Assembly: GCF_019175385.1 (NCBI RefSeq)
Contig: NC_083348.1
Coordinates: 44,166,950 to 44,230,949 of the forward strand
DNA: 64,000 nt
Origin: Lycium barbarum
Taxonomy: Eukaryota > Streptophyta > Magnoliopsida > Solanales > Solanaceae
Direction of reading: 5' to 3'
The notes under the pieces were generated by a model. That model saw nothing but the letters and a program-made list of their open reading frames with translations, was not told the DNA's origin and made no database searches. Positions 32,701 to 45,021 of the stretch are shown here, one piece after another. Position 1 is the first letter of the stretch, and each line of letters begins with the position of its first letter. Made by a program: the position numbers and the translations under genes.

Positions 32701-34634
32701 TGAATAAACTAGCTTGAACTTGAATTTGCCTTTGCGTGGGATGAGTATCATTACTTGTAAAATTTGAGATATTTGTTTAGAGTGTTAGTAGGACTATTGG
32801 TTCAAGACACGTTTAAAGCTAGATTAAACATAAAAGGCAGATTAAGTCATTGAGAAACGACGAAGTATCCATAGGATATACACTTAACATACTCATACCA
32901 TAGACACACCATTAGAAAATTAGAGGAGGGCAATTTCATTTTTATGAATGCCACGGGCTTTAGTCCTGGGCCAATTTAACTCAACAGGCAATTGGGCTCA
33001 GCCCATTTCAGAACCTCAAGAAACGATTATGGATCAGACCTAATTGGAAATAGGAAACAAAGGAAATAGGATATGGCCTGGGTAAATTTTCCCTTTTAAA
33101 CGCAAACTGTGGGTTGTATGATTTGGCATAATGTGTATACCTATATATGCTTCCTTTATATATGTGTGATTGTACATACGTGTGATAAGATCAGTCAATT
33201 GAATCTAACCGGGGTCTTTTGTTTTTTCCTCCTCCTTCACTGCATTGGCCATTTGGGCCTGGTCAAACCAAGTTTGGTTGGCTGAGGCCCTACTGACCAA
33301 TTCGTTCAAATTAATGGTCAAGTCCAAACGAGGAAAGGAAGCCATATTGGAGAAAATGCTCTAAAGGCCCAGCCATAGGTGAAAATGGCCAACTAATGGC
33401 TTGGTACTCCCCTAGCCTAACTCTTCTTTTTATTTTTATTAAAATCTGCGTTGTATTCATTGTACTTGTATTATAGTGGAATCCTTATGTTAAGTACTAG
33501 ACATCTTAGGATAACGGTGCTTATGTCGTTAAATGACTTTAGGCCCCCAAGTGATTTTTCAAACCTGGTCAAAACACAACGATTTTCAAATGCGATAAAA
33601 ATGGTTAAGCCAACGATTTTATGCCAAGCTCGGATAAGAAATGGCAACAATTTTTCAAACCCAGATCTAGTGAATGGATTTTTGAAGCTTAAATGAATAA
33701 CAAAATAAAATAGTTTTGATACAAGTTCAAAATGGATATAAAAGGTTTAAAAAACACAAATATCATGTCATTTCTCTAAGCAAACCAACTCAGTTTTTCA
33801 ATAGAATGGTGTGTTTTCAAAGTTAACACCAGTTTTGGATAGAAAGTGAATAGGAATGAGTTGATTTTGGGCCAAGCCTAGTAGCGAAACCAAAGATTTT
33901 GGGAGGCAAAACCCACTTAAAATTTACACTACTTTGGGCCACAGCCCGGTTTTTTAAAATGAGAAAGAAAGATGGTTTTGGGCTAAAGCCCACTTATAAG
34001 ACAAAAAATCATGTTCACATGTATACACGAACTTATAAGAGTAAAACTAAACCACTTTTTTTATAAAATCGGATATATTCAAAAAGAGTGAAATAATGTT
34101 CGTAAATACGAAGTTTAAGATAAGACGTTCTAACGTATCATACGGATTGACCTGAAATGAAGTGTGTGATTAAAACATGGATATATATACAAACTTATAC
34201 GTACATACGCATTTTCAAAAGCCAAAACATTTTTTATACTTTACAAGATAAAATACACTATCCTTATATAAAGGAGCCTATTCTTACCCGGATATTAAAA
34301 ATCCGAGCCTAAAGTACCCTACATATAAGGGGAATACATTTAGTTCTTTTTCTAAAACAAAATATGAAAATAATGACAGTCTTTTATAGAATGCGGGAGA
34401 TTAAATACTAAATAAGCAGTTTAAGCAGACAACCACACATTGGAATTCGAAGGTTAACCGTATAGTACGGATTCTTAATACTAGGGTGCCTAATACCTTC
34501 CCTAGGGGATCACCGAAACCCTTACCTAGAAATTTCTATTACGAAGGATTTTTCAGGGTGCTTGAATAAACCCTTCACCCTTGGTTTCCCTAATTTCCTA
34601 AAATTAGGTGGGGACTCTTTTTCAAGACAAGTCC
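29772..34634 (+). repeat. Tat/Ogre-like LTR, segment 2
   Basis: Continuation of the host sequence after the solo LTR. It has no credible gene. Near its right end it carries the block GGGTGCCTAATACCTTCCC (34483-34501), then AGGTGGGGACTCTTT (34608-34622), which I associate with the 3' part of Tat/Ogre LTRs. The only ORFs are short and without recognisable features. It is cut by the T3 TSD at 34635. Confidence 0.55.
30272..30292 (+). repeat. poly-G tract (21 G)
   Basis: An uninterrupted run of 21 G inside the Ogre-like LTR. The length may be unreliable, because homopolymers are error-prone in sequencing. Confidence 0.8.
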
Positions 34635-34639
34635 GAAAG
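34635..34639 (+). repeat. TSD of T3, left copy (GAAAG)
   Basis: Matches 55782-55786 on the other side of the T3-T4-T5 nest. Confidence 0.85.
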
Positions 34640-36917
34640 TGTTACACTTTGGAAATTTCGTGTTGTTTGCATTATGAGTAAAAATAATGCAAGAATATAG
34701 TGGAAATGAAGCCTGTATAAGGTTAATGAGGGTATTTGATAACTTTAAGTATTTACCTTAAGGTTTCGGAGTTAAATGAATCGGCGGAAGTAAGTTCGTT
34801 AAGAGATTGGAAACTTGAGCGATGTCTTGGGGAGATTTCGTGTTATTTAAGTTATGAATTGCTTAGAATCACCTTGAGAGGGATATATAGGGCGCGTTAG
34901 ATGTTTAATGAAGTTTATACAAGTTCCAAGAAGGTTCCATAAGGATTGGAGGTCAAACGAATCGAAAAGAATGCGTTTTCGCGAAAACTAGAGTTTGTGG
35001 ACCAATATGCGGCCGCAAACTAAGTTAATTGTGCAGCATATTGGTCACAAACTCATCAAAATGGCTGGCCTCACTTCCCAACCTCCTCCCCATGGAGAGT
35101 AGGGGAGATGCGGCCGCATATCTATTATGTTGAGCCGCATCTCCACCGCAAATTGGAGCGGGGGGAGGACTTTAAGACCTTTTTAAGTCCCAAAAGATCT
35201 CATTTTCATATCCACCTCCCTCACTTATTTCCCCACATTATTATAAAGATCTTGAGAGTTATTGAAGGTTCCAAAATATTCCAAACCCTTCTCTATCATC
35301 AAGAGAGAAGATCAAATATCAAAACCTCAAGATAATCCATGGAAGATGAATGTTCTTGCTTCTCTTCAAGATTGTGATGAACTTGGTCTTGAGAGACGTT
35401 GAGTGAGGCGAAGTTTTTCTATTATAAGGTATGTTATTCATCTTATTTATATGATTGATTTTATTTAAAGGTTTAGTAACTCTTGGAAAGGAAAAGAATT
35501 AAAGTGGAGAAGTCGCAAAGTGTTGAATTGAAGTTGATGACTATGAGGTGAACTTGAAAGGATATTTTTGATTAATTTGAGATTAAATTGAATATAATTC
35601 ATTGATTATGATATTTTGGATGTTGTTATGGTTATTTGGGAGTTGTTTTGGTAATTGGTGGAAGTAGACAAAATAGGGGAAGTGCTGCCCAAATTCCGTT
35701 AGCTCCTTAGTTACTCTAGTGTGAACTTATGGGTGTTTTAAGACTTAACCTTTAGTATGAATCCTCTTGAATGTATATTTGCGGGCTTGGGAGGATAATG
35801 TTAAGTAATTCAGGAGACGTAAAGGTATGTTAAGGCTAACCCTTTTTTTCTTAAGGCATGATTCCTTTGTTGTAAACCTATATATATATGATATCCAAAA
35901 TGTCCCTACTTCTACCAATGCTAGAAGCTTATGGTTCTTGATGTTCCCATGATCTTGCTAGCCTTGTTCATCGTCGTTGATCTCATATTATGATAGTTGA
36001 CCCTTTAAGGAAAGATATAATGATATTGATGATTCCATAATGGTAATCGGAGGTTCACCGACCATATATATATATTCTGAAGGTGGGTGTGTGAATAAAG
36101 TTATTTTCTGACACCGAGCCTATATGGTCGGGTACGGTATCTATTGTGCACACCACTGCAGGTGGGTACGGATAACACCGAACCTTGTTATGGCCGGGTA
36201 TGAAGAACACGGAGCCTTGCTAAGACTAGGTACGGGTGACACCGAGCCTATATGGTCGGGTACAGTATCATTATATATGTAGGTATGGAATGTTTTCATA
36301 TTCTTTAGAGAAATGTTAAATATGCATGAAAGTCGCGTTAAGAGGTATTATGAGGTATAAATTGATCTCTTTATTTCATGTTATCTTCATATTTTCATTA
36401 TGCTGTTATTCATACCTTACATACTCAGTACATTATTCGTACTGATGCCCTTTTGTTTGTGGACGCTGCGCTCATGCCCGCAGGTAGACAGGGAGACGGA
36501 CCAGACCCCTAGGCTGCTTCTTCAGTGATTGTATGGGAGCGCTGCATTTGTTTTGGAGTTGCAGATTAGCTGGTACTATTCTTTTATATACATATAGGCA
36601 TGGTGAGGTCCTCTCCCGTCTTTATGATGTTATGCACTCCTTGTAGAGGCTCGTAGACATATGTATATAGTTAGATGTTTTGTAACCTCATCAGTTCATG
36701 TTTTATATATCATTTTGGCAGCCTTGTCGGCTTGTACATATGGGCATAGGATATGATGTTTACATAGACGTGCATATATTTATTGAAATGGTGTCTATCC
36801 CAGATCATGATGATTATGAGTTAGCCATGTGGTCCATCCAGATATAATTACCAGAAGTATGCTAAGAGGTGCTCGCTAGGTTAGCTCCGGTTGCCCGTCA
36901 AGGCCCTATGGTTGGGT
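34640..36917 (+). repeat. T3 5' LTR
   Basis: TGTTACACTTTGG... about 2278 bp. It contains GCGGCCGC palindromes (35011 and 35111 region), TATAAAG at 35242, donor-like ATAAG/GTATG (35428/35429), CTGCCCAAATTCCG (35674-35702), GGTATGTTAAGG near 35824, the hairpin units 36112-36261 and stem 1 of the double hairpin at 36425-36445. The terminal CGTGACA is lost. Confidence 0.85.
36112..36261 (+). repeat. degenerate tandem hairpin units in the T3 LTR
   Basis: Units of the form ACCGAGCC-TATAT-GGTCGGGT at 36113-36133 and 36241-36261, with diverged copies between (CCGAACCTTGTTATGGCCGGGT near 36178-36199). Each can fold into a short hairpin with one bulged base. Related units occur in the T1, T4 and T5 LTRs. 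Confidence 0.55.
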
Positions 36918-37118
36918 ATCAGACCAGTTCTTCCTAAGGTGTGTCTACGAGCCATGTCCAGTAGAGTCTTGTTTATGGGTGTGAAGCGCGCCAAACTTAT
37001 GAACAGGAGGCTGCGGGCTTTTAGGAATGATTAATCCTTCTTTCTCATCTTAGATCGTGCGATAGAGCCATGTTGTGAGGGACTCTCCTTTTTCTGATAG
37101 TGTGTTATGATTTCAGCG

Positions 37119-40100
37119 ATGCCTATGAAGAGAAAAGTACAGCAGCCCAGAAGGGCAAGTCAGTGGAAGGTAGGAGGACTGAACGGGTACCGCCTACAGA
37201 AGTAGATGAGGGCGAGTCCTAGAATGTGGTTCCATCTAGGTCCTCTTATACTCCACCTGCTCTAGAGGAGCATGGAGGAACCTTAGCTGCAGCTCCAACG
37301 CCTCCAGTTCCTCCACCGGATGCCTCAGGCCGTGAGATGAGAGAGGCCATCCATTTGCTGACCCAGTTAGTAGCCGCTTAGGTCCAACGGCAGGGTATGG
37401 GTCATAGTGACAGGGCTGTCAGTGCCAGAGTCCATGATTTCATTAACTTGGACCCTCCAGAATTCTTTAGGTCAAAACCGGATGAGGATCTGCAGAACTT
37501 CATAGATGAGATGCTGAGAACATTGCGGGTAATGCATGCATCAGATGTTGAGTTAGTATAGTTGGCCTCTTGTAGATTAAGGGATGTTGTTGTTCATTGG
37601 TATACCATCTGAATGTCTTCTAGGGGGTGAGCGCGCCTCCACGGGTGTGGCAAGAGTTTGTGGATGCTTTCCTTCATCATTACTTGCTGCCAGAGGTTCG
37701 ACGGGCCATAGCCGATAGATTTCTAAACCTCAGACAGGGGATTCTGAGTGCTCGAGAGTATAGCCTTCGTTTTAATTATTTGGCTAGGTATGCTCTAGCT
37801 ATGGTAGCTGATACGGAAGATCGTATTCATCCATGTGTGAATGGTTTTGGGCCACATTTGATTGATGATTGTTTGATAGCTTCACTCTAAGAAGGTATGG
37901 ATATTTCTCGTATACAGCCCCATGCCCAGGATCTCGAAGAACGACAACAACAGGGGAGGAGTGAACGTGAGCATGATAGGGGTTACAATAAGAGGGCCAG
38001 AACCTTAGGTCCTGTTAGTAAGTTCAGAGGGGGTCAGAGGCAGCAGTATTCTAGGCACTTAGGCCATTCAGCGGCTATTGCACCTCTACAATTTGTGGGT
38101 CAGAGATTTGATCGACCGATTCACTTCGGACCAAGTCAGACTTTCAAAGCTTCGAGTTCTCAGTATAGGGGTGATTCAGGCCAGATGAGACCACTCTTAC
38201 CACAATGTACTTATTGTGGTAAATTACATTGGGGACAGTGCCGATTAGGTTCAGATGTTTGTTATGCCTACAGTCATTCAGGTCATATTATGCGTGACTA
38301 TCCATCGATAGGTGGTGGAGGTAGGGTCCAGGCCACAGGATCAGCAGATGGTTCTTCATCATCAGTACACCCTCCGGGGCAAAGTTCACAGATACCAGCA
38401 GGCTGTGGTAGAGGTAGAGGAGGAGCATCCAGTTCGAGTAGCCCTCAGCACCGTATTTATGCACTGGCTGGACGACAAGATCTTGAGATCCCCCCCCCCC
38501 CCCCCCGATGTTGTCATAGGTATATTATTAGTATCTTCTCATGACGTATATGTATTGATTGATCTAGGTTATACATTGTCATACGTTACTCCTTATGTTG
38601 CTGGTCGATTTAGGGTGAAACCTGAGTCAATTAAACCTTTCGAAATGTCTACACACGTTGGTGACCCAGGGATATCTAGTCGGGTATATAGAAATTGTGT
38701 GGTTGTAGTTTGTGACTGCCATACCATGGCTAATTTGATTGAGCTGAATATAGTAGATTTTGATGTTATTATGGGTATGGATTGGTTGACCTCTTGTTAT
38801 GCTAATGTTGATTGCAAAACCAAAATAGCTCGTTTCCAGTTTCTGGGAGAACTAGTTTTAAAGTGGAAGAGTAATACAGCGTCTCCGAGAGATAGATTTA
38901 TTTCTTATCTCAAGGCAAGGAAGATGATTTCTAAAGGTTGTATTTATCATCTAGTCCGAGTCCAAGAAACAGAAGCAAAGTTGCCAACGCTTCAATCTGT
39001 TCCAGTAGTTAGTGAGTTTCCATATGTGTTCCTGGACGAGCTTTCAGGTCTCCCACCAGAACGGGAGATTGATTTCGCTATTGATGTACTACAGAATACT
39101 AAGCGCATATCTATTCCTCCTTATAGAATGGCTCATGAAGAATTGAAAGAGTTGAAGAAGCAATTGAAAGATTTGCTAGAAAAAGGCTTTATCAGGCCTA
39201 GTTCATCACCGTGGGGAGCACCTGTGTTGTTTATAAGAAAGAAAGATGGTTCCTTGTGAATGTGTATTGATTTCAGGCAGCTGAATAAGGTGAAAATAAA
39301 GAACAAATATCCGCTGCTCCCATGGATTGATGATCTATTTGATTAGTTGTCGGGTGCTAAATAGTTCTCAAAGATAGATTTGAGATTGGGGTACCACCAG
39401 GTAAGAGTCAGGGAGGAGGACATTCCGAAGACAACCTTTAGAACTAGATATGGTCATTTCGAGTTTCGGGTAATGTCGTTTAGATTGACTAATGCACCGG
39501 TAGTGTTCATGGATTTGATGAATAATGTGTTCAGGCCTTTCCTAGATTTGTTTGTGATTGTGTTTATCGATGATATCCTGGTATATTCTCGATCTGAGGC
39601 AGAACATGCAGATCATATACGTGTTGTTCTTATAGTTCTTTAGGCTCGGGAGCTATATGCAAAGTTCTCAAAACGTGAGTTCAGGTTGAATTCTGTGACT
39701 TTTCTGGGGCACATTATTTCAGCTGATAGTATCCAGGTTTATACCCAGAAGATTGAAGCTGTGAAGACTTGGCCGACACCAACAACACCTACGGAGGTTC
39801 GTAGTTTTTTGGATTTAGCAGCTTATTACATAAGATTTGTAGAAGGTTTTTCTTCTATTTCTGCACCATTGATGAAGCTGACTCATAAATCAGCTAAATT
39901 TGAATGGACGGATGCTTGTGAGTGCAGTTTTAAGGAGTTGAAGAATATATTGACTTCGGCCCCGGTTTTGACACTTCCAGAATGATCGGAAGGCTATGTT
40001 TTTTATTGTGATGCCTCTGGTGCTAGGCTAGTTTGTGTATTGATGCAGCACAGTAACCTTATTGCTTATGCTTCAAGGCAGTTGCGGAAACTTGAGCAGA

Positions 40101-41340
40101 ACTATCCAACCCACGACCTAGAGTTGGCTGCGGTAATTCATGCATTGAAGATGTGGAGACATTACTTGTATGGCGTTCAGGTAGACATTTATATAGACCA
40201 TAAGAGCCTCCAGTATATTTTCAAGCAGAAGGATTTGAACTTGCGACAAAGGCGATAGTTAGAGCTTCTAAAAGATTATGATGTTAGCATCTTGTTTCAT
40301 CCGGGGAAGGCGAACGTCATAGGCGATGCTCTTAGCCGTAGATCCATGGGTAGCTTATGTGATGCTCAGCCAAAGAAGAGGGAGTTAGCTTATGTGATGC
40401 TCAGCCAACAGCTAACTAGTCTAGGAGTTCGATTAATGGACTCGGGTAACACGGGAGTTACTATTCAGAATCAATCATTTTATCATTAGTTGATGGGGTG
40501 AAAGAACGTCAGTATGAGGATCCCATATTAGTTCATAATAGAGATACATTCCCTCAGAATAAAAAGTCATCATTTGAGATTTCTAGAAATGGAGTTCTCA
40601 GATATCGAGGCAGATTATGTGTTACTGACGTTGCAGGATTACGTCACCAGATTTTGGGGGATGCCCATTGTTCCCATTATTCTGTTCATCCGGGAGCGAC
40701 AAAAATGTATCATGACATTAAGTCCATATATTGGTGGAATGGAATGAAGAAAGACATAGCAGAGTTCGTAGTTCAATGTCCTAATGTCAGCAGGTAAAGA
40801 TTTAGCATTAGAAGCCCGGTGGATTATTGAAAACTATGGAAATCCCAACTTGGAAATGGGACGTAATTAATATAGATTTCATTACAGGCTGCCTCATTCC
40901 CAGCATAAGTATGATTCCATATGGGGCAATTGTGGATAGACTTAAGAAATCAGCTCATTTTCTACCTGTGTGAACTACGTACTTAGCTGAAGATTATGCA
41001 AAGCTTTATATGAAGGAGATAGTACGACTCCATGGTGTTCCAGTATCCATCATCTCCGACAGGGGTGCACAGTTTACAGCTAATTTCTGGAAGCCTTTTT
41101 AAAATGGTTTGGGAACTCAGGTGAGTCTTAGTACAACATTTCATCCCCAGACAGATGGACATGTTGAGCGTACCATTCAGACTCTTGAGGATATGCTACA
41201 GTCATGTGTGTTAGATTTTGGAGGTAATTGGTATGATCACATGCCGCTTATTGATTTCGCTTATAACAATAGTTATCATTCTAGTATTTAGATGGCTCCG
41301 TATGAAGCTCTATATGGGCGAAAGTATAGATCCCCAATTG
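37119..41340 (+). pseudogene. T3 gag-pol remnant, integrase C-terminus missing
   Basis: Start ATGCCTATGAAGAGA, then a frameshift and several stops. Readable parts: Gag core 37450-37890; zinc-knuckle region 38209-38313 (CTYCGKLHWGQC, then a damaged CYAYSHSGHIMRDY); protease with DLGYT in place of a catalytic D-S/T-G near 38560; reverse transcriptase with stops near 39257 and 39343, and FIDD near 39570; RNase H near 40007 to 40258; integrase with the D and E motifs in shifted frames (41058-41170). The frame ends at YGRKYRSPI (41339) and the 3' LTR starts at the next base, so the GPY motif, chromodomain and polypurine tract are absent. A run of 17 C (38490-38506) replaces the usual codons before the protease. 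Confidence 0.9.
38490..38506 (+). repeat. poly-C tract (17 C) inside T3 pol
   Basis: At this position the related copies read ordinary codons (for example DLESSPDVV in T1). The tract looks like a homopolymer expansion or a sequencing artefact. Confidence 0.75.
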
Positions 41341-41740
41341 TGTTACACATTGGAAATTTCGTGTCGTTTACATTATGAGTAAAATAATGCAAGACTAAAG
41401 TGGAAATGAAGACTTTATAAGGTTAAGAAGGGTATTTGATAATTTTATGTGTGTACCTTAAGGTTTCGGAGTCAAATGAATCGGTGGAAGCGAGTTAGTT
41501 GAGGGATTAGAAACTTGAGTGATGATTTAGGAGTATTTCATGTTATTTGAGTTATACATTTCTTAGCATTACCTTGAGGGGGATCTATAGGGCCCCTTAT
41601 ATGGATAATGAAGCTTTATACAAGAGCCAAGAAGGTTCCATAAGGATTGGAGGTCAAACGAATCGAAAAGAACGTGTTTTCGCGGAAACTGGAGTTTGTA
41701 GACCACTATGCGGCCGTAAACTGAGTTTGCTGTGCAGCAT
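41341..41740 (+). repeat. T3 3' LTR, first part
   Basis: TGTTACACATTGG..., colinear with the first 400 bases of the 5' LTR up to GTGCAGCAT. T4 is inserted here with duplication of AGCAT (41736-41740). Confidence 0.85.
41736..41740 (+). repeat. TSD of T4, left copy (AGCAT)
   Basis: Matches 55478-55482. The T3 LTR continues there with ATTGGCCGCAAACTC, colinear with 35040-35057. Confidence 0.92.
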
Positions 41741-44134
41741 TGTTACACCCCCGCCCTCTCGGAGCATGAGCACACCATGTATTTCACCATAATAATGGAA
41801 TATCGGAGACGTCCCGTGAAGTCTAGAAAGGTACAAGCCATGGGAAGTATGTAACAATGAAGTAAAGGATGAATTATGATCTCGTGAGTCGTAACAGGGA
41901 AAGGCAACCTTAGAATCTGGAGACATAACCCTTATCAAGTATAATTAATGATAAATATCATGTATGGGAAGTTTCAGAAGGTTCCGGGATCAAGCAGATA
42001 GAAGAAAAGAAAGTTAATGGGACTTTGGAAGAAGTTGGTGAAATTTCGGAAGAAAATTTTGGTCAAACAAGATGGGAGTGTAACTTTTAGCATACAAGGA
42101 GTTTTGAGGTTATTCAAGAGCCTAAAATGAAGTTCGTCAAGTCTAGTTTCCAATGCAACAAACCGTTCGTCAATACGACATCGGAGTAGCAAAGCGAGAG
42201 ATGGTGGAATTCTGAAATTTAAGTTATTAAAGATGTCATACAAGCTTAGGGAGGTAAGAATCCTATCTTTATAATCATAGGTTTCGTTAATTCGAAGTTG
42301 TATTCGTTAATCATCGCATATGTGGTCAAATTGAGTTAAAGGGTGGAATTATCTGTTTGGGTATTGATTGTTGGGATGAAATCGATGTGGGGTCAGACTT
42401 GTTATGATTTATGTTGTTAGGTATCTGATGAATTGAATGAATTGGGTATTGAATTATGCTAAATGGGTTACTGTTTTTTTTTACCGAAATTATGAGTTGA
42501 GCCCTTTATTAGATTCTAAGAACAGGGTTTGGTTGTTATTGTTGTTGTCGTTGTTGTTGATGGTTTTTGTTGTTGTTATTGACATTACGGCTATCGGACA
42601 TATGCCGGGATATAGCAAAAATTGAGGTAGTGCTGCCGAATTTTCCTTAAATCGAACTCTTCAAGACGATAGGATTTGGATAAGTTGAATCTACGAAATT
42701 GACTAAAGGAAGTATTTGTCGATATAGGCTTCGGGATGAAGGAACGAGCGGCGGAATAAGGGAGCAAGTCGGGATTAGCAAGGCAGCAGAGACAGGTATG
42801 TAAGGTTTAGCTGTCCTCATTTCCTTGGCACGGGTTTTAGGGCTATTTAGCGTGCATGCTCCTCCATTCGAACCGTCCGAAGTTTTACAAAGAAAGGATA
42901 CGTTTTTATAAGAAAGCTAGATTTTGAGTAAAATCCATGTTTTACGAGATTTACCGATTATATGGAAAAGCATATTTTATACGATTTTCTCTAAAAGAGC
43001 ATATCGATTATGACTAAAAGTCCGTTAGTGCGCATTCCTTGACCCTTCTTAAATTCCACAAAATGTCACGTATAATCCTTATGCTTGTTTATTGATATCA
43101 TAACTATTATTGATTGTCCTTTTGGCCTCGATATGCATTCCATAACTAATTCGGAGGTCACGACCTTACGTCACTCCGAAAGGCCCATGTCTATTTCTTG
43201 AACTCTGCATGCATTTATATATATACTCTATTTGCACTATTTTACTTACCGAGCCGCGCTATAGTCGGTCGGGTAAGGCACGTAGATGTGCAACCATTGA
43301 TCAGTTGGGTATGTTTACCGAGTCCCGAAAAGGGCCGGGTACGTTATGATGATGATGATGATATGAAGTTTCCGGACGCGGGAGGATATGATGATGATGA
43401 TGCTCATTTACCGAGTCCCACTAGGACCGGGTACGGTATATATATATACACACACATACTATAATGCATATGAAAAATGGTTTTATCATGCATTGCATAT
43501 TAGCTGCTTTCAGATTATGTCCTTCATTTTTCTTATCTTATGGTTATGTCTTGTTTCATTACCGTATTTCATCCTGCCTTACATACTCAATACATATTTT
43601 CTGTACTGACTATTCCATTTTAGGACCTGCATCTCATGCTGCAGGTCAAGATAGGTTTATTGAAGGCGCACCGTGATAGGAACATCGTCAGCGGGTCAGC
43701 AAGTTCCATTCATCCGGACTTGCCTGTTTTGGTATATGATTATGACAGCATGGTTACTGTATATATTTTGGATACGTCGGTGGACATGTAGTCCCGACCT
43801 TTTATGAGGATGATGTTTCCTACTTTTAGAGACTCATAGACCTTGTGTAGTGTGTTGGTGTTGGTCGTGACAATTGTTTTCTATTAAATGGGCCTACTGA
43901 CTTATGATATTGTTTAGTGGCGGCCTCATCGGCACGCGTACTGTGATTATGTGTATATGTAGGTGACGTTGTCTACTGTTCGGTTTGGGTTTTGCTGAAT
44001 GCATGTGCCGCTAAGGCTTTATGCTAAGTTACTCCAAGACCATTATGATTATGTTATCTAGTTCAGGTTAGCTCAGTCGGCATTCCGGCCGAAGGGTCGG
44101 GTGCCTTGTCACGCCTCCCGGCAGGTGTTTGACA
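41741..44134 (+). repeat. T4 5' LTR
   Basis: TGTTACACCCCCG...GTGTTTGACA, 2394 bp. It has donor-like GGGAG/GTAAG (42253/42254), CTGCCGAATTTTCC (42623-42652), GGTATGTAAGG near 42795, hairpin units such as CCGAGTCC-CACTA-GGACCGG (43411-43430) and stem 1 of the double hairpin (43587-43609). Compared with the 3' LTR it lacks about 100 bp after ATCGGAGTAG (42187). Confidence 0.85.
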
Positions 44135-44137
44135 AAG

Positions 44138-44149
44138 TGGTATCAAAGC
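44138..44149 (+). promoter_or_regulatory. T4 primer-binding site
   Basis: TGGTATCAAAGC, three bases after the LTR end. One base differs from the initiator-Met complement TGGTATCAGAGC. Confidence 0.8.
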
Positions 44150-44342
44150 TGGTTAGTCCTAGGGGTGTCTAAGAAGCCGTGTCTAGTAGAGTCCTGTTTA
44201 TCCGTATGAAGCGCGCCATACTTATAAACAGGAGGATACAAGGCATTTAGGAATGTTTCCTCTTCTTCTTGATCTAGATCATGCGTTAGAGCCATACGTA
44301 GGGTATTCACTTTCAATTTCGACCCCCGTTTATACTGCAGCT

Positions 44343-44985
44343 ATGTCTAGGAGAGTCCGGTTTCAGCAAATAGGAGTAAGAGGACCGCCCCGAGGGTGGA
44401 TACAGGACCAGCACCATCTGTCCCTGCAGATCAGAGAGCAGTAGATGAGGGGAGACGGAGTGTTAGCTTTTCTATGGAGTCAGACCCCTCCGAGTTTATT
44501 CCAGAGCAGGCTCCCTCTGAGGCTACGACATCCATGGAGTCAAACCCTTCTGAGATCATTCCAGAGCCAGACCTTTCTGAGCATCCGACTCCGATAGAGG
44601 AGGACCTATCTGAGGGTTCCTATAAGATCCCGATAGAGCTCGGGAAGATGCCAGAGGAACAGGAGGAGTACTCGGGAGGATAGGGGTAGCCAGAGCTCTT
44701 CTAGGGATCGCCACGTCCGGCTTCCCCAATGGTTCAGTATTATGTGAGGCAGGCCACAACTGTGAGTATTGCTGAGCCCGATAGCCCCAGTCTTAGGCAT
44801 CTGTGAACCAGGGGGGCCCAGTGTATATGATGAGATATGTTTCGGAGGAAGAGGAAGAGGATAGACCGACAGAGAGGGAGAGAGAAGAAGAGGAGGCTAT
44901 GAGAGCTCTAATTCGAGAGGTATCTGACCAGAGCTCCCATGTGCATGACCCGTGTAGGCGGCTGACAGGTATATTAGCCCCTTTA
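44343..44985 (+). pseudogene. T4 decayed acidic repeat frame, function unknown
   Basis: ATGTCTAGGAGAGTC lies two bases after acceptor-like TATACTGCAG, exactly where gag starts in the other elements. The first frame (MSRRVRFQQIG...) shifts near 44393 into one with two 20-residue repeats, SMESDPSEFIPE (from 44471) and SMESNPSEIIPE (from 44531), plus a weaker third (PTPIEEDLSEG). Stops follow at about 44682. Farther on, from 44803, a frame is rich in Glu and Arg (SEEEEEDRPTERE), probably helical. I do not recognise a family, and no zinc knuckle or enzyme motif is seen. It may be a remnant of the element's own protein or a decayed gag N-terminal region. Confidence 0.45.
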
Positions 44986-45021
44986 TTGATATCATGTGTG
45001 TTGTATGTGTGCACAAGTTAG

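Noticed and set aside
43340..43420. GAT-repeat and Asp-rich peptides as a coding feature
   Set aside because: Simple (GAT)n tracts within the T4 LTRs; the two copies differ in repeat number.
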